IMG/VR virus record: IMGVR_UViG_3300006038_000003
Location: 1-38,984 of that record
Length of the DNA: 38,984 nucleotides
Reading direction: 5' to 3' (one strand)
From: a virus
Below, in pieces: positions 13,384 to 22,195 of this stretch; the first letter of the stretch is position 1, and each line of letters starts with the position of its first letter. The position numbers were made by a program, and so were the translations under genes. Below the pieces are notes generated by a model. That model saw only the letters and a list, made by a program, of their open reading frames with translations, did not search any database and was not told the DNA's origin.

Positions 13384-15477
13384 CTCAAGCGGCGCGCGCT
13401 TGGCGCCACCGCTAGGAAGACGCCCCGTCCCAGCCGTCGACAACGTGTTCAAGATGGCGGTTGCCATCCCTCTCTTCGTCGCATCATCCATTTTCGTGCT
13501 TGCCGCCACCGTCAGGAGACGGCGCGCTTGCTCTGGGTCAGTCGTCATCAACGATCGGCCAACCTTTTCGATGACACGAGGCGGTAGGCCTTTCCCTTCG
13601 TTCAACGCTCTCGTTACAGCACCGATCGCCGCCGCCTTCCATCCGCCGCTAAACAGGTTCGTCAACACGGCAGGGTCGAAGTTGGCGATATCGTCCATGT
13701 CAGCCAGATTGTCAGCAGTTCTTGAACCGCCCGTTGCCTGATTGAGCGTTTCGAACATCCGCTGTTCACGTCCGATCCTGCGGCCGAGCTGGTCAGCCTG
13801 ATCAGGAGAGGCAATGGCCTGAAACTCTTCCCGGTTCTTTGGAGTGTTGAGAGACCGGGCCTTGTTTGTCGTTGGACTGCCGGCGGCACTTTCAACACGG
13901 GCAATGAGCGGATCAGCATAACCGGCTCTGAACGCGGCCTGTTCATCAGGCGTCATCTGCGAAAACCGCTCAATGGTATCCGCCGCGCGTTGACGGCCTG
14001 ATGTGGCGGCACTTCCTTCGGCTACAGCGTCAATCACGCCGCTGCGCGTCCGGAAGGTATCATTGGCAGTCCTGAAAGCCGGAGATGCATCCTCAAGTGC
14101 AGTATCGACCAGACGTTTCACCTGATTCAGAGCGAACGCGCGGTTTCCGGCTCCCTGCGCATCCGAGCGAGCAATCAAGTCGTCCAGATCGAGCTTCGCG
14201 CGGAACAGCGTGTTGAAGTCCGTCACCTGGCTGTTGCCGTCGGAAAGCATCGATCGAACGCGAGTGAGTGCGCCCTCAATGCTGTCGTTGGCGATCCGGT
14301 CGCGTGGGCTGACGATCTGGTTAACGCCCGGACGAATGGTTTCATCAATATGCTCAAGGATAGGCGTGACGTTGACCGCCCCCGCTTCTTTCCGTGCGGT
14401 GCTGTAAAGCGCATTGGCCTCTGCATCCCGAGCGGTGGTCAGGGAGGCCGCGCGCTGAGCGGCTGTGTCGGTCGCGTCAAAGCCTTCAGCAATCGCATTG
14501 GCAAGCCTGTCGCCCTGACCTGCTTGACGGGTCAGGAGCTGCCCGACAACCTCCTGGCGGGCATCGTTGGGCGTTCTGGCCACGGCGGAGAGCATGCGCT
14601 GCCCGCTGTGACCGAGGGCGTCAACAAGGGCGTATTCGCCCTGACCGTCATCGGCCGCCAGACGCATGATGCTTTCGATCTCTTCTGGCGATTTTCCAGA
14701 GCGCTGCAATGCTGTTCCAATTGCCCGGTTAGCGGAAGCGTCGGGTCGAAGGCGCGACGTGATGGGTGATGCGAGCGAACGAAGGAACGATCCGCCCCCC
14801 GCAATGGCGTATGGAGCGGCCGCGCCAAGTCCTGCACCAGTGAAGGATCCGACACCCGACCTTGCCAAACGGTTCAGAAAACCTTCTTCGCCACTGCCAA
14901 ATCCCTGTGCGCCGCCAAGAACGGCACCTTCACCCGCGCCAGCCGCAGCAACACGCCCCAAGCTCGCCCCGCGCTCAACCGCATTGGCGGTAGCCGACAA
15001 TCCGCCCTTCGCAAGACCAACACCGCCCGTAACGCCGCCGCCGATCTGACCGGCGAGACGATAACCGAAGCGATCCTTGCTATCGGCCGCATCCGTTGCT
15101 CGCTGCGCGTCAAGATTGGCATTGTACCGTTCCGACAGGCTGCCTCCGTCCTTGCCGGTACCGAATACCGGATTGAACAGCGCATCACCAGCCGCAGCGG
15201 CTTCATCGGCAAGACCGAAGGACAACGTGTCGGCGGCACCGCGAACGAAGCTGTCGACCTTGCCCATAAAGCTGTCGCGTGGATCTTCAGGCTTTTCCAC
15301 CGTGGCCTTAACTGTCGGCGGGGCAGGTTGCGCCGGCTGGGCTTGATCGGCCTGCGGAGAAGATGCGTCAAGTGTCTTGGCAATCTCTTCCACCGTCGCG
15401 CTCTGCTGTTCCGGCGACAGGTTTTTGAAGCTGTCATCGACCGTCACGCGCCGGCCGCCGATGTTGAGAACCGTCAT
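13357..15477 (-). CDS. Ejection / internal virion protein (706 aa)
   Basis: The start overlaps the previous stop (ATGA). The N-terminus reads MTVLNIGGRRVTVDDSFKNL, an opening often seen in large phage internal proteins of alphaproteobacteria. It is followed by a Pro/Gln/Ala-rich linker, a Gly/Ala-rich glycine-zipper-like region (about 120-240) and long helical stretches. Such Gly/Ala-rich helical proteins are ejected with the DNA and form a channel across the envelope (P22 gp16 or gp20 analogues). It follows the other two ejection-type genes. There is no sequence evidence of enzymatic activity. Confidence 0.75.
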   Translation of the reverse strand: MTVLNIGGRRVTVDDSFKNLSPEQQSATVEEIAKTLDASSPQADQAQPAQPAPPTVKATVEKPEDPRDSFMGKVDSFVRGAADTLSFGLADEAAAAGDALFNPVFGTGKDGGSLSERYNANLDAQRATDAADSKDRFGYRLAGQIGGGVTGGVGLAKGGLSATANAVERGASLGRVAAAGAGEGAVLGGAQGFGSGEEGFLNRLARSGVGSFTGAGLGAAAPYAIAGGGSFLRSLASPITSRLRPDASANRAIGTALQRSGKSPEEIESIMRLAADDGQGEYALVDALGHSGQRMLSAVARTPNDARQEVVGQLLTRQAGQGDRLANAIAEGFDATDTAAQRAASLTTARDAEANALYSTARKEAGAVNVTPILEHIDETIRPGVNQIVSPRDRIANDSIEGALTRVRSMLSDGNSQVTDFNTLFRAKLDLDDLIARSDAQGAGNRAFALNQVKRLVDTALEDASPAFRTANDTFRTRSGVIDAVAEGSAATSGRQRAADTIERFSQMTPDEQAAFRAGYADPLIARVESAAGSPTTNKARSLNTPKNREEFQAIASPDQADQLGRRIGREQRMFETLNQATGGSRTADNLADMDDIANFDPAVLTNLFSGGWKAAAIGAVTRALNEGKGLPPRVIEKVGRSLMTTDPEQARRLLTVAASTKMDDATKRGMATAILNTLSTAGTGRLPSGGAKRAPLELNVPVPVR

Positions 15478-17384
15478 TCCTCAATGCTCCATTTTACACC
15501 AGACGAAGTTTGACTACCCGCCGTTGCGGTCGATCCCTTTGCCTTGGCACGAGCGTTGGCGATGCCGCGCGTCACGACACCACGAAGCTCTGTGAGCGCG
15601 GCCTGATAGTCTTCCACGCTTTGGGCTGTATTGAGCCGCGCCATCGCTTCGGTTGCCTTTTGGCCTTCGATTTCGGTGATTGCGCCACCGCCTTTAAGGG
15701 CATTGAACGCCTGCAGGAACGTCTGGCCGTTGATCTGATCCATTTTCGACTGAACGCGCGCCGCGTCAGAAGTCAGATTCGGCGTGCGGGAATTGATCGG
15801 GCCAAGCATGCTCGGCAGGTATGCGTCGTTGGCCAGACTGTCGATCGTCGCCAGCATCTGGTCAGACGCGGACTGGATGGCAGGAAGAGCGGCCTTCGCC
15901 TCCGAACGGGCCTTGCCGTCTGCGGTCTGTTCGGCTGCACCGGCCACGTCCTTGTCGCGTGTGTCGATCACTTGGCCGGTTCGGCTGTTGCGAGTGACAA
16001 CGGTTGTCCCAAGGTCGTTGCTCGAAATGCCGGGAGTGAGCTTAATGCCATCTGGGACTTCTACTCGGCGCACGCCGCCGCCCTTTAACGGCTGGAACGC
16101 GACGGTGTTGCCGTCAGCATCCTCACCGTAGACCAGATTTAGACCTGCTTCGCTTCCGCCTAAACCTTCGGTCTTCGGATCTTTCGGGAACCGTCCAACC
16201 GCCTCGATAGCACCGCTTTGCTGATTGGCGCGCGCCAGCGTTCCATCAGGAAGCGTGACAAACTGCCAAGGCTCGCTTGCCTTCTGGCCTTCAACATTGG
16301 CAGCCCAGAGCTTTAGACCAACATCGCGGAGATTGCGGTCGCGGAGCATGTACTGGATCAGGTTCGGGTCAACGCTGCCACGCTGCACAGGCGTGATACC
16401 CTGAGTAATCATGCCCGTGCGGGGTGTCTGCGCATTCACCGCTTGTGCCTGAGCCTGAGGCTGTGGCTGCGGCGCAGTTGCCGACGCCATGGTATAGGGC
16501 GCAGCGTCAGCACGCGGCTCAACCTTCACCATCGGGTCAATGTAGTCAGACGCGGGAGCAGCAGTCTCTATAGCCTGAGCGGCCGGCGCAGCAGTAGAAG
16601 CCATACCCGCCGATGGATCGAGGCTTGCCACTTCCGTTGGCGCACCCTGAAACCGGGATACGTAAGACGAGGCAAGCCCCATCCGTCGCGCGGTCTCGCC
16701 ACCTGGCTGATCGTAACCGGCGAATTTCCACGCGTTGTTCATGAGCCGCTGTGCCTCTTCAGGGCTTTGTGCCGAGTTGAGCGACTGGATAAGCTTCGGG
16801 TCTTCCTGAACGAAAAACGCGGCCTGTGTTGCAGGAGAGATATTCCCCGGCTCTTCGCCGCGCTGCCGGGCGAAATTATACAGATTGTTCAGTCGCTCAT
16901 TGCGCCAGGACAAGACGCCGCCGGCCGTGCCCGCCTGCCCGCTCTGGCTGGGATCAGACCACGACCGATTTGCATTTTGGGGAGACCATCCGCTTTCAGC
17001 CTGTCCAGTCGCCGCGACCGCAGCAAGACCATAAGGGTTCGTAAGACCGGCAGACTTCACGCCGCCGATGAAATCGTCATAGACGTTACCCGATCCGGAC
17101 GCCGCAACCTTCGGGGACGTTGCAGCAATCTCTCTGGCCGCGCCGGGGAGAGGCATAGGCGCGGTTCCGTTGACGTTGCCAAGCAGACCAGAGAGAAAGC
17201 CGACAGCGGGCTGCTGTGCGGGCGTGGCGCCCTGAATGCGATCTGCAAGCCCGTTGAAAGACGCGTCGGCGCGGCGCTGATCGCCGTAACCCTGAAGTGC
17301 CTTGCCAAGACTTGCCATCCAAGACGAACCGTCGCCCTGCGGAATGGAAACGCCGGGGACAAGAAGACTTGCGATTTGGGCCAT
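15474..17384 (-). CDS. Ejection protein with lysozyme-like domain (636 aa)
   Basis: The start at 17384 overlaps the previous stop (TAATG); longer in-frame starts run into the upstream gene. Residues about 100-260 have the pattern of a phage tail lysozyme domain (YDDFIGGVKSAGLTNPYGLA, GQAESGWSPQNANRSWSD, AGGVLSWRNERLNNLYNFA, DQPGGETARR), with Glu of the GQAESG motif as the likely catalytic acid. The rest is low-complexity and helical. It probably opens peptidoglycan locally during DNA entry. The adjoining genes encode other ejection proteins. Confidence 0.8.
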   Translation of the reverse strand: MAQIASLLVPGVSIPQGDGSSWMASLGKALQGYGDQRRADASFNGLADRIQGATPAQQPAVGFLSGLLGNVNGTAPMPLPGAAREIAATSPKVAASGSGNVYDDFIGGVKSAGLTNPYGLAAVAATGQAESGWSPQNANRSWSDPSQSGQAGTAGGVLSWRNERLNNLYNFARQRGEEPGNISPATQAAFFVQEDPKLIQSLNSAQSPEEAQRLMNNAWKFAGYDQPGGETARRMGLASSYVSRFQGAPTEVASLDPSAGMASTAAPAAQAIETAAPASDYIDPMVKVEPRADAAPYTMASATAPQPQPQAQAQAVNAQTPRTGMITQGITPVQRGSVDPNLIQYMLRDRNLRDVGLKLWAANVEGQKASEPWQFVTLPDGTLARANQQSGAIEAVGRFPKDPKTEGLGGSEAGLNLVYGEDADGNTVAFQPLKGGGVRRVEVPDGIKLTPGISSNDLGTTVVTRNSRTGQVIDTRDKDVAGAAEQTADGKARSEAKAALPAIQSASDQMLATIDSLANDAYLPSMLGPINSRTPNLTSDAARVQSKMDQINGQTFLQAFNALKGGGAITEIEGQKATEAMARLNTAQSVEDYQAALTELRGVVTRGIANARAKAKGSTATAGSQTSSGVKWSIEE

Positions 17385-18055
17385 TAGAACAGTCCTTTGA
17401 TACCGGTACCGAGGCTGACGAGGTTTGTAAGGAACCCGCCTTTCGCCGCGGCGTTCGCTTCCTTGCCCTGAGCCCATTGATTGTTGACACCAAGGAGGCC
17501 CTGCGTGACTGAACTTTCCAATCCAAGGCGGTCTCCCGCAGTATTCTGGTAGAGGCTTGAAAGCCCTCCCAAGGCACTCCCTTGCCCACCTGCCGCAGAA
17601 AGGCCTTGCGACGATGCGCCCGATAGCCGATCAAGCCACGACCCGTATTCCTGATTGGCCATGCCTTGGCCATAGTCGGTGAGGGCAGTCAGTGTGTTGC
17701 CGCTGTTTAGCATGCCGGCGGAGCTGGCTCCTCTAAGGGCTGCCTGTGTCCCCTGATCAAGCGCGAACTGATAACCGGGGCCTGTCTGGAAAGCACTCGT
17801 TGCCGCGGCATTTCCATCCGATCCATTCAGGCCCAGAGCATTGCCGTACATCGACGTTGCGGCGTTGCCGGTATCAATATACGGCTGATAGTTCGAAACT
17901 GCCTGATTGAGCGCGCTCTCGGACTTCTGTTCCCCGGTGTCGATAATCGAGTTACCAGTGTTCTGCAGGTTGGTAATAAGGGTTTTGTTCTGGTTGGCGG
18001 CCCCCATCGTTGCCTTGCCTTTGTCCAGTCCAAACAAGCTGCTGAGAAAACCCAT
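17384..18055 (-). CDS. DNA transfer / ejection protein (223 aa)
   Basis: The start at 18055 overlaps the stop of the 52-aa gene (TAATG), excluding the upstream in-frame extension. The protein is Gly/Ala/Ser/Asn-rich with MGFLSSLFGLDKGK at the N-terminus, NYQPYIDTGN and GPGYQFALDQG motifs in the middle, and YGQGMANQEYGSWLDRL (about 130-150). This matches small ejection proteins (P22 gp7/gp14-like DNA transfer proteins). It is expected inside the virion and to be ejected with the genome. Confidence 0.8.
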   Translation of the reverse strand: MGFLSSLFGLDKGKATMGAANQNKTLITNLQNTGNSIIDTGEQKSESALNQAVSNYQPYIDTGNAATSMYGNALGLNGSDGNAAATSAFQTGPGYQFALDQGTQAALRGASSAGMLNSGNTLTALTDYGQGMANQEYGSWLDRLSGASSQGLSAAGGQGSALGGLSSLYQNTAGDRLGLESSVTQGLLGVNNQWAQGKEANAAAKGGFLTNLVSLGTGIKGLF

Positions 18056-18213
18056 TACAAACCTCCTGCGGCGACGCGCTCTTCGACTTCGCGCAGGTGG
18101 CGGTCGAGTTCTTTCAGATAAAGGTACCAATCCTTGTTCATCCGCCCGTTTGCCTCAACCAAGGGCTGGTTCGGCGGTGGAAGCGGGACGAGGGGCTTTA
18201 ATGTTGACGCCAT
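18055..18213 (-). CDS. Small structural-operon protein (52 aa)
   Basis: Starts at an ATGA overlap with the gp10-like gene and stops at a TAATG overlap with the next gene, so it is certainly translated in the late operon. Pro-rich N-terminus (STLKPLVPLPPPNQPLV), then an amphipathic charged helix (WYLYLKELDRHLREVEERV). Short proteins of this kind precede ejection proteins in many podovirus-like prophages, with unknown role. A tail-needle-adjacent or assembly role is possible. Confidence 0.75.
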   Translation of the reverse strand: MASTLKPLVPLPPPNQPLVEANGRMNKDWYLYLKELDRHLREVEERVAAGGL

Positions 18214-19640
18214 CAGCGTGACCTCGCTTCACCGTCCATGGCGCCGCCGAGCAATCCGACATAGACAGGATCTGAAACCTCGAATCTCCATACCCTTCCA
18301 TAGCGGGACGCACCGCCAGTTCTATTGATGGTTACTGGTGTTGCGTGCTGCGCCTGCCTGCCAAGAGGGCGATGCAATGGTTTACCAAACGAGTTTCCGC
18401 CGTCGTCGGACCATGAGATTTTACAGACCGGGTCCGTGTCGATCGGCTCGTCGCCTGTCACGAGGCCCTGACCGACGATGACATCGAAGTCTGCGCGAGG
18501 AATGGCCGCTCTGTTCGGAAAACCACTGACAGGCAGGGAAGTAGCCGTCATCACAAGATGGTCGCTACCTTCCCGCTGATAGTCAGGGTCAAGAAACCAG
18601 ACATCACCCGTTTCTCGGTCACCAATCACCCATCTGCCGAATGCCTGCGTCGAGCAGACACCGCGCCAACGATTCGACAGATAGCTTTCCCGCTCATGCC
18701 AGAACCCGGTACCAACCTCATAGGTCCATGAGAAATCAGGACCGGTTACCGTGGCCCAGAAATGGCCGCTGGCAATGCCGACAGTTACATCGATGTTCGA
18801 TTTGTCAGCCACCTTCTCAATAAGCCGGTCAAGATCAGGCGTTGAAATGCGCTGTGTCTGATAGCCTCCGTCGATCCGGTACACGGCATTGTCATCACCG
18901 ACGAAGATCAGCGCCGGAAAGCCGTATTCGTTTCCAGCAATTGCAAAGGTACCAGCAATGCCGCGAGAGATGACAGAAGCTCGCGAGAACGGCGAACCAG
19001 TGGCGTTACCCGCGTTCTGCCAAACCTCGATCGAGGACGGCCCACATAGGTAAAGCAGCTCACCAAAGGCAACCGCGCGATAGATGCCGCCGGGATGGCT
19101 TTCCGCCTTTCCGAAATCAAGTGCACTCACAGTCTTGTCGTTGATAGCAGAGACGAAGAACCGGCCGTCACGAATTGCCCAGATGAAATAGCCGTCCATA
19201 AAGTCGATAGACAGCGCTTGGGGCAAATCGCCATCGTTGATGCTGACCGGGGCACCAGTACTGCTAACGATGAATGTATCATCCTCTGTCGTCACCAGAA
19301 TATCAGGGATTGGGGCCTTGTTGTTGCGGGCAAATGTCACCCGGCCAGCGCTTGGCAGGCTGCCGAGATCGGAAAACACGTAATTCGTGCCATCGAACGT
19401 GACCGTCATCAATCGGTCCACAAGGGCAACGTAAAGGATTCCGTTGTGATAATGAAACCCACGGCATCCGGCGTATAATTCCGTGCTGGCCGCCCGACGA
19501 AGACCGGGGGAGCGACGGCGGACGAACTGCTTGCGTGCCCCATTATCCAGCGCTTCGGCGTAGCAGTTGATCAGCCGACCCGATCCCTCACCCGGACGCG
19601 CACCCGGAGCAGTGGACGTCGGAAAAACGATATCGACCAT
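18213..19640 (-). CDS. P22 gp10-like packaged-DNA stabilisation protein
   Basis: 475 aa, close to the 472 aa of P22 gp10. Beta-propeller-like, with repeated short strands: GRLINCYAEALDNG near the N-terminus, DGTNYVFSDLGSLP, PVSINDGDLPQALSIDFMDGYFIWA, and a C-terminal SGFPNRAAIPRADFD segment. The family forms the tail hub that plugs the portal after packaging. Position after the head-completion genes and before the ejection genes agrees. Both junctions are overlapping start/stop pairs. Confidence 0.85.
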   Translation of the reverse strand: MVDIVFPTSTAPGARPGEGSGRLINCYAEALDNGARKQFVRRRSPGLRRAASTELYAGCRGFHYHNGILYVALVDRLMTVTFDGTNYVFSDLGSLPSAGRVTFARNNKAPIPDILVTTEDDTFIVSSTGAPVSINDGDLPQALSIDFMDGYFIWAIRDGRFFVSAINDKTVSALDFGKAESHPGGIYRAVAFGELLYLCGPSSIEVWQNAGNATGSPFSRASVISRGIAGTFAIAGNEYGFPALIFVGDDNAVYRIDGGYQTQRISTPDLDRLIEKVADKSNIDVTVGIASGHFWATVTGPDFSWTYEVGTGFWHERESYLSNRWRGVCSTQAFGRWVIGDRETGDVWFLDPDYQREGSDHLVMTATSLPVSGFPNRAAIPRADFDVIVGQGLVTGDEPIDTDPVCKISWSDDGGNSFGKPLHRPLGRQAQHATPVTINRTGGASRYGRVWRFEVSDPVYVGLLGGAMDGEARSR

Positions 19641-19978
19641 TAGAAATACTCGCTCGGGGTGACGTCATCCGGAACCAGCGTTGCCGCGGTAATCTGACGT
19701 ATGGACAACTCGGCTTCAGCACGCGATGCGGGGTTTCGCGCCACGCCGAACCGCGGTGAGCACTCGTCGGCAATGATGGTGGCCAGAGGCCCGACAAGCT
19801 CGTCTTCGAACTTGTCCTTCTCCGTCGTGAGGATGCCTTTACGGCTTAGTGCGCTCAGCTGCCCGTCGATGTACTTGTCAACGACATCAATGTCTTCCGG
19901 TGCAGGAGCCTGTCCGGCGCCGCCATCGGCTTGGAGAAGCTCGAGGACCGCAACAATCAAATCATGTCTTGTCTTCAT
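19640..19978 (-). CDS. Head-completion / tail-accessory protein (gp4-like)
   Basis: 112 aa, mostly helical (MKTRHDLIVAVLELLQADGG, DVVDKYIDGQLSALSRKGI), ending in DDVTPSEYF. Size and position directly upstream of the gp10-like gene fit the P22 gp4-type adaptor that binds beneath the portal. No peptidoglycan-hydrolase motif is seen. It overlaps the preceding gene by 17 bp and the following one at TAATG. Confidence 0.7.
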   Translation of the reverse strand: MKTRHDLIVAVLELLQADGGAGQAPAPEDIDVVDKYIDGQLSALSRKGILTTEKDKFEDELVGPLATIIADECSPRFGVARNPASRAEAELSIRQITAATLVPDDVTPSEYF

Positions 19979-20237
19979 CGATCGCTACCACCGTAAGCTC
20001 ACGCGTCGCTGAATGCTCGCCCTGCGGCTTGTCAACAAAGCTGTCTGTGAATTCGAAATGATGGCCTTCGGGAAGGCGCATCATCTGTTGCCTTTGCCAT
20101 GCGTTGAGGGCTGGCTTTGCCAGTTCCAGTTCCAGTTCCAGGCCCTGGTCTTCGGTGACGTATCCACCGCGCACCGTAATGGCGGCAGAGATCACTTCAC
20201 CGGGGCTGAGGACGGCGATTTCCTGTTCTTCGGCCAT
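19962..20237 (-). CDS. Small virion-region protein (91 aa)
   Basis: The start at 20237 is chosen because GGAG lies eight bases before it. The first half is beta-like and acidic (EIAVLSPGEVISAAITVRGG), then a run of alternating Glu/Leu encoded by a short tandem CCAGTT repeat, and a polar C-terminus. Family unknown. Its place between capsid-associated and gp4-like genes implies a head or connector role. Confidence 0.65.
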   Translation of the reverse strand: MAEEQEIAVLSPGEVISAAITVRGGYVTEDQGLELELELAKPALNAWQRQQMMRLPEGHHFEFTDSFVDKPQGEHSATRELTVVAIDEDKT

Positions 20238-20255
20238 CGCCGTCACTCCTGTTTT

Positions 20256-20591
20256 TTAGGCGGCCACGTATTCGGCCTTGTCCTCGTCGGACATGCCATT
20301 AAAGGCTTCAGCATCGGCCTTCGTCAGGCCTTTCTTCAGCTCATCGTCGCCGCGTTTGATAGAATACCGACCGCCGGCGATGTGGACCGCCTTCAGCGAG
20401 GTGTTGTCATCGTCAGCTGTCTTCGTGTCCGACTTTTCAGCCTTGGTGGCGACTTCGAAGAACGGGTTGCCGTTGAACCTGCCGATATCGGCGTCCTTCA
20501 CCTCAACGGACTTGCCGTCCTTGAAGGTGTAGCCGAAGGCTTTCACCTCGTCGGCGCCACTGTCGCCGGCAACGTATTTCACCTTGCTCAT
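20256..20591 (-). CDS. Head-region hypothetical protein (111 aa)
   Basis: Mixed-charge protein. The N-terminal half (VKAFGYTFKDGKSVEVKDAD) and C-terminal helix (KADAEAFNGMSDEDKAEYV) resemble small head proteins encoded after the capsid gene in rhizobial phages. The start overlaps the stop of the 146-aa gene (ATGA). A minor head or decoration role is inferred from order. Confidence 0.65.
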   Translation of the reverse strand: MSKVKYVAGDSGADEVKAFGYTFKDGKSVEVKDADIGRFNGNPFFEVATKAEKSDTKTADDDNTSLKAVHIAGGRYSIKRGDDELKKGLTKADAEAFNGMSDEDKAEYVAA

Positions 20592-21028
20592 GCGCCCTGG
20601 CTCCTGTTGTTGTAATGCGCCCAGTTCCGCGGATTGATGAATTCAACGACGAATTCAACAACGCCGGTCGTGGCCGCTGTGCCGGTCTGGGTGAACTTGG
20701 CAAAGAACGTGGTGTCGTTTGCCAGTTCAACGCCGAGTTCGGCGCCAGTGCCTGCCTTGAAGCCGGTCGTGCCGGCCGCTGCGTTCGTAGAGGTGACCAG
20801 ACCGTCATCATCAACAGTAGAGCCTAGAACAAGAACGTTCGTGGTGCCTGCATTGAAGGCGGTTTCGATGCGGGCATAAGCGCGCAGCGGGATGCATCCC
20901 TTTTCCAGCGTGACGACGGGAACGCCCGTTGCCATGTTCTTCTGGTCGAAGGTTACACGACGGCGCCATGCGCCGACGCCAACATCTTCAGGATGCTTGA
21001 TCGGGTTTGTCCAAATCGGATTAGCCAT
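20588..21028 (-). CDS. Putative head decoration protein (146 aa)
   Basis: Thr/Ala/Gly-rich beta-sandwich-like protein (NVLVLGSTVDDDGLVTSTNA, TGTAATTGVVEFVVEFINP) encoded 20 bp after the capsid gene. Proteins of this size and composition right after a capsid gene commonly decorate or stabilise the shell. No named family is claimed. Confidence 0.7.
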   Translation of the reverse strand: MANPIWTNPIKHPEDVGVGAWRRRVTFDQKNMATGVPVVTLEKGCIPLRAYARIETAFNAGTTNVLVLGSTVDDDGLVTSTNAAAGTTGFKAGTGAELGVELANDTTFFAKFTQTGTAATTGVVEFVVEFINPRNWAHYNNRSQGA

Positions 21029-21047
21029 TGCTCTGATCCTTTCCTGA

Positions 21048-22169
21048 TCAATCGCCGGTCGCGGCGAAGTAGCCGGTTACGAGACCGCGCTGCTTGCCAA
21101 CCACGTTCGTGAGGGTGCCGTCGGTAAGCTCGACGGTACGGCCGGCGTCACCGATAGTGTAACCGAGCTTCTTCATGCCCCACTTGCCGAACATGCCGAG
21201 GCCGGTAACCTGGCCGTAATCGTCCTTCTGCTCACGGGAGTTGTATCGGGACTTGATGCCCCATCCGAGCGCTTCCTGACCGAGCATGAGTGCGGGACCG
21301 AGGTTTGCACCCGCATTGCCGACGCCGGCGAGAATGGGCGCGTCATCGACTTCGTGAACGACAACACCGTCCCATTCACGGTCGCCGCCGAGGAACATGC
21401 CTTCGGATCGACGGGCAACCGACTGCTGGCGCTCACTCTCGTTCATGGAGGCGACGAAATCGCGCATCATGAGGGAGTTGACGAAGCAGATGTAGAAGCG
21501 GCGGTTTTCGCTCTCGCTGATGCTGGTCGGCGTGATGCGCGGACGAGCCGAAAGTGCAACACGCTTCATCAGCGACACAGATTCCTTGGTGAACTTGCCG
21601 GTGGATGCTGACACGTTAGCAAGAGATGCGGCATGGTTGGCGGCCACGTAGTTGGACAGCGAATTGCCGTACAGCACGCGGTCCTTGTTGTTGGTGTGCC
21701 AGGTGTTCTTGTCGGCGGCCGAAGCTTCCGAATAAGCAACATCTAGGTTTTGGCCAACATCCTGCAGGCGGTCGATGACTTCGAACTTGATGTCTTCGTC
21801 AGCCCATGTCTTCAGGGCACCTTTCGACGCCTTGCGAAGATCGATCGCCGCAAGGTCAACATCCAGCTCGTGGAGCGAAATGCCCTTCTTACGAAGATCC
21901 CAGTTCACCTTGTCGCCGTATTCGCCAAGCTTGTCTTCATGGCCTCGCAACGGCTGGCGGCCCTTGATCGAGCCCTTCTGCAAGCTGGTGATAAACTCGA
22001 AAGTGATGCCGTTGCCCTGCTTGGAAGCAAAGTCTTCCTTCATCACGATCGGGTTGGTGGAGCCGGTCCCGGCGTAAGCCGCGAACGGGTTCGTCTGATA
22101 GAATTCGACACTGAACTGATCGTCCCAGATTGTCGGGATCAGACCTTCAGTAGCGCGGGTTTCTGCCAT
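21048..22169 (-). CDS. Major capsid protein, N4-gp56/DUF4043-like
   Basis: 373 aa. The N-terminus (TEGLIPTIWDDQFSVEFYQT, ASKQGNGITFEFITSLQKG, GHEDKLGEYGDKVNWD) and the central SARPRITPTSISESENRRFYICFVN have the pattern of the DUF4043 / N4-gp56 major capsid family, an HK97-fold group found in podovirus-like phages and some GTA relatives. Gene order scaffold-capsid-head protein supports it. This family differs from the P22 gp5 coat family, although portal and tail hub are P22-like. Confidence 0.88.
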   Translation of the reverse strand: MAETRATEGLIPTIWDDQFSVEFYQTNPFAAYAGTGSTNPIVMKEDFASKQGNGITFEFITSLQKGSIKGRQPLRGHEDKLGEYGDKVNWDLRKKGISLHELDVDLAAIDLRKASKGALKTWADEDIKFEVIDRLQDVGQNLDVAYSEASAADKNTWHTNNKDRVLYGNSLSNYVAANHAASLANVSASTGKFTKESVSLMKRVALSARPRITPTSISESENRRFYICFVNSLMMRDFVASMNESERQQSVARRSEGMFLGGDREWDGVVVHEVDDAPILAGVGNAGANLGPALMLGQEALGWGIKSRYNSREQKDDYGQVTGLGMFGKWGMKKLGYTIGDAGRTVELTDGTLTNVVGKQRGLVTGYFAATGD

Positions 22170-22195
22170 TGCAGTCTACCTTCTGATTTGAAGCG

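Noticed and set aside
17384-18130. Longer 248-aa version of the ejection protein
   Set aside because: The extra N-terminus is Arg-rich and lies out of frame over the 52-aa gene. The TAATG coupling supports the start at 18055.
20120-20145. Short CCAGTT tandem repeat
   Set aside because: A few units inside a coding region that encode alternating Glu/Leu; not a CRISPR or regulatory array.
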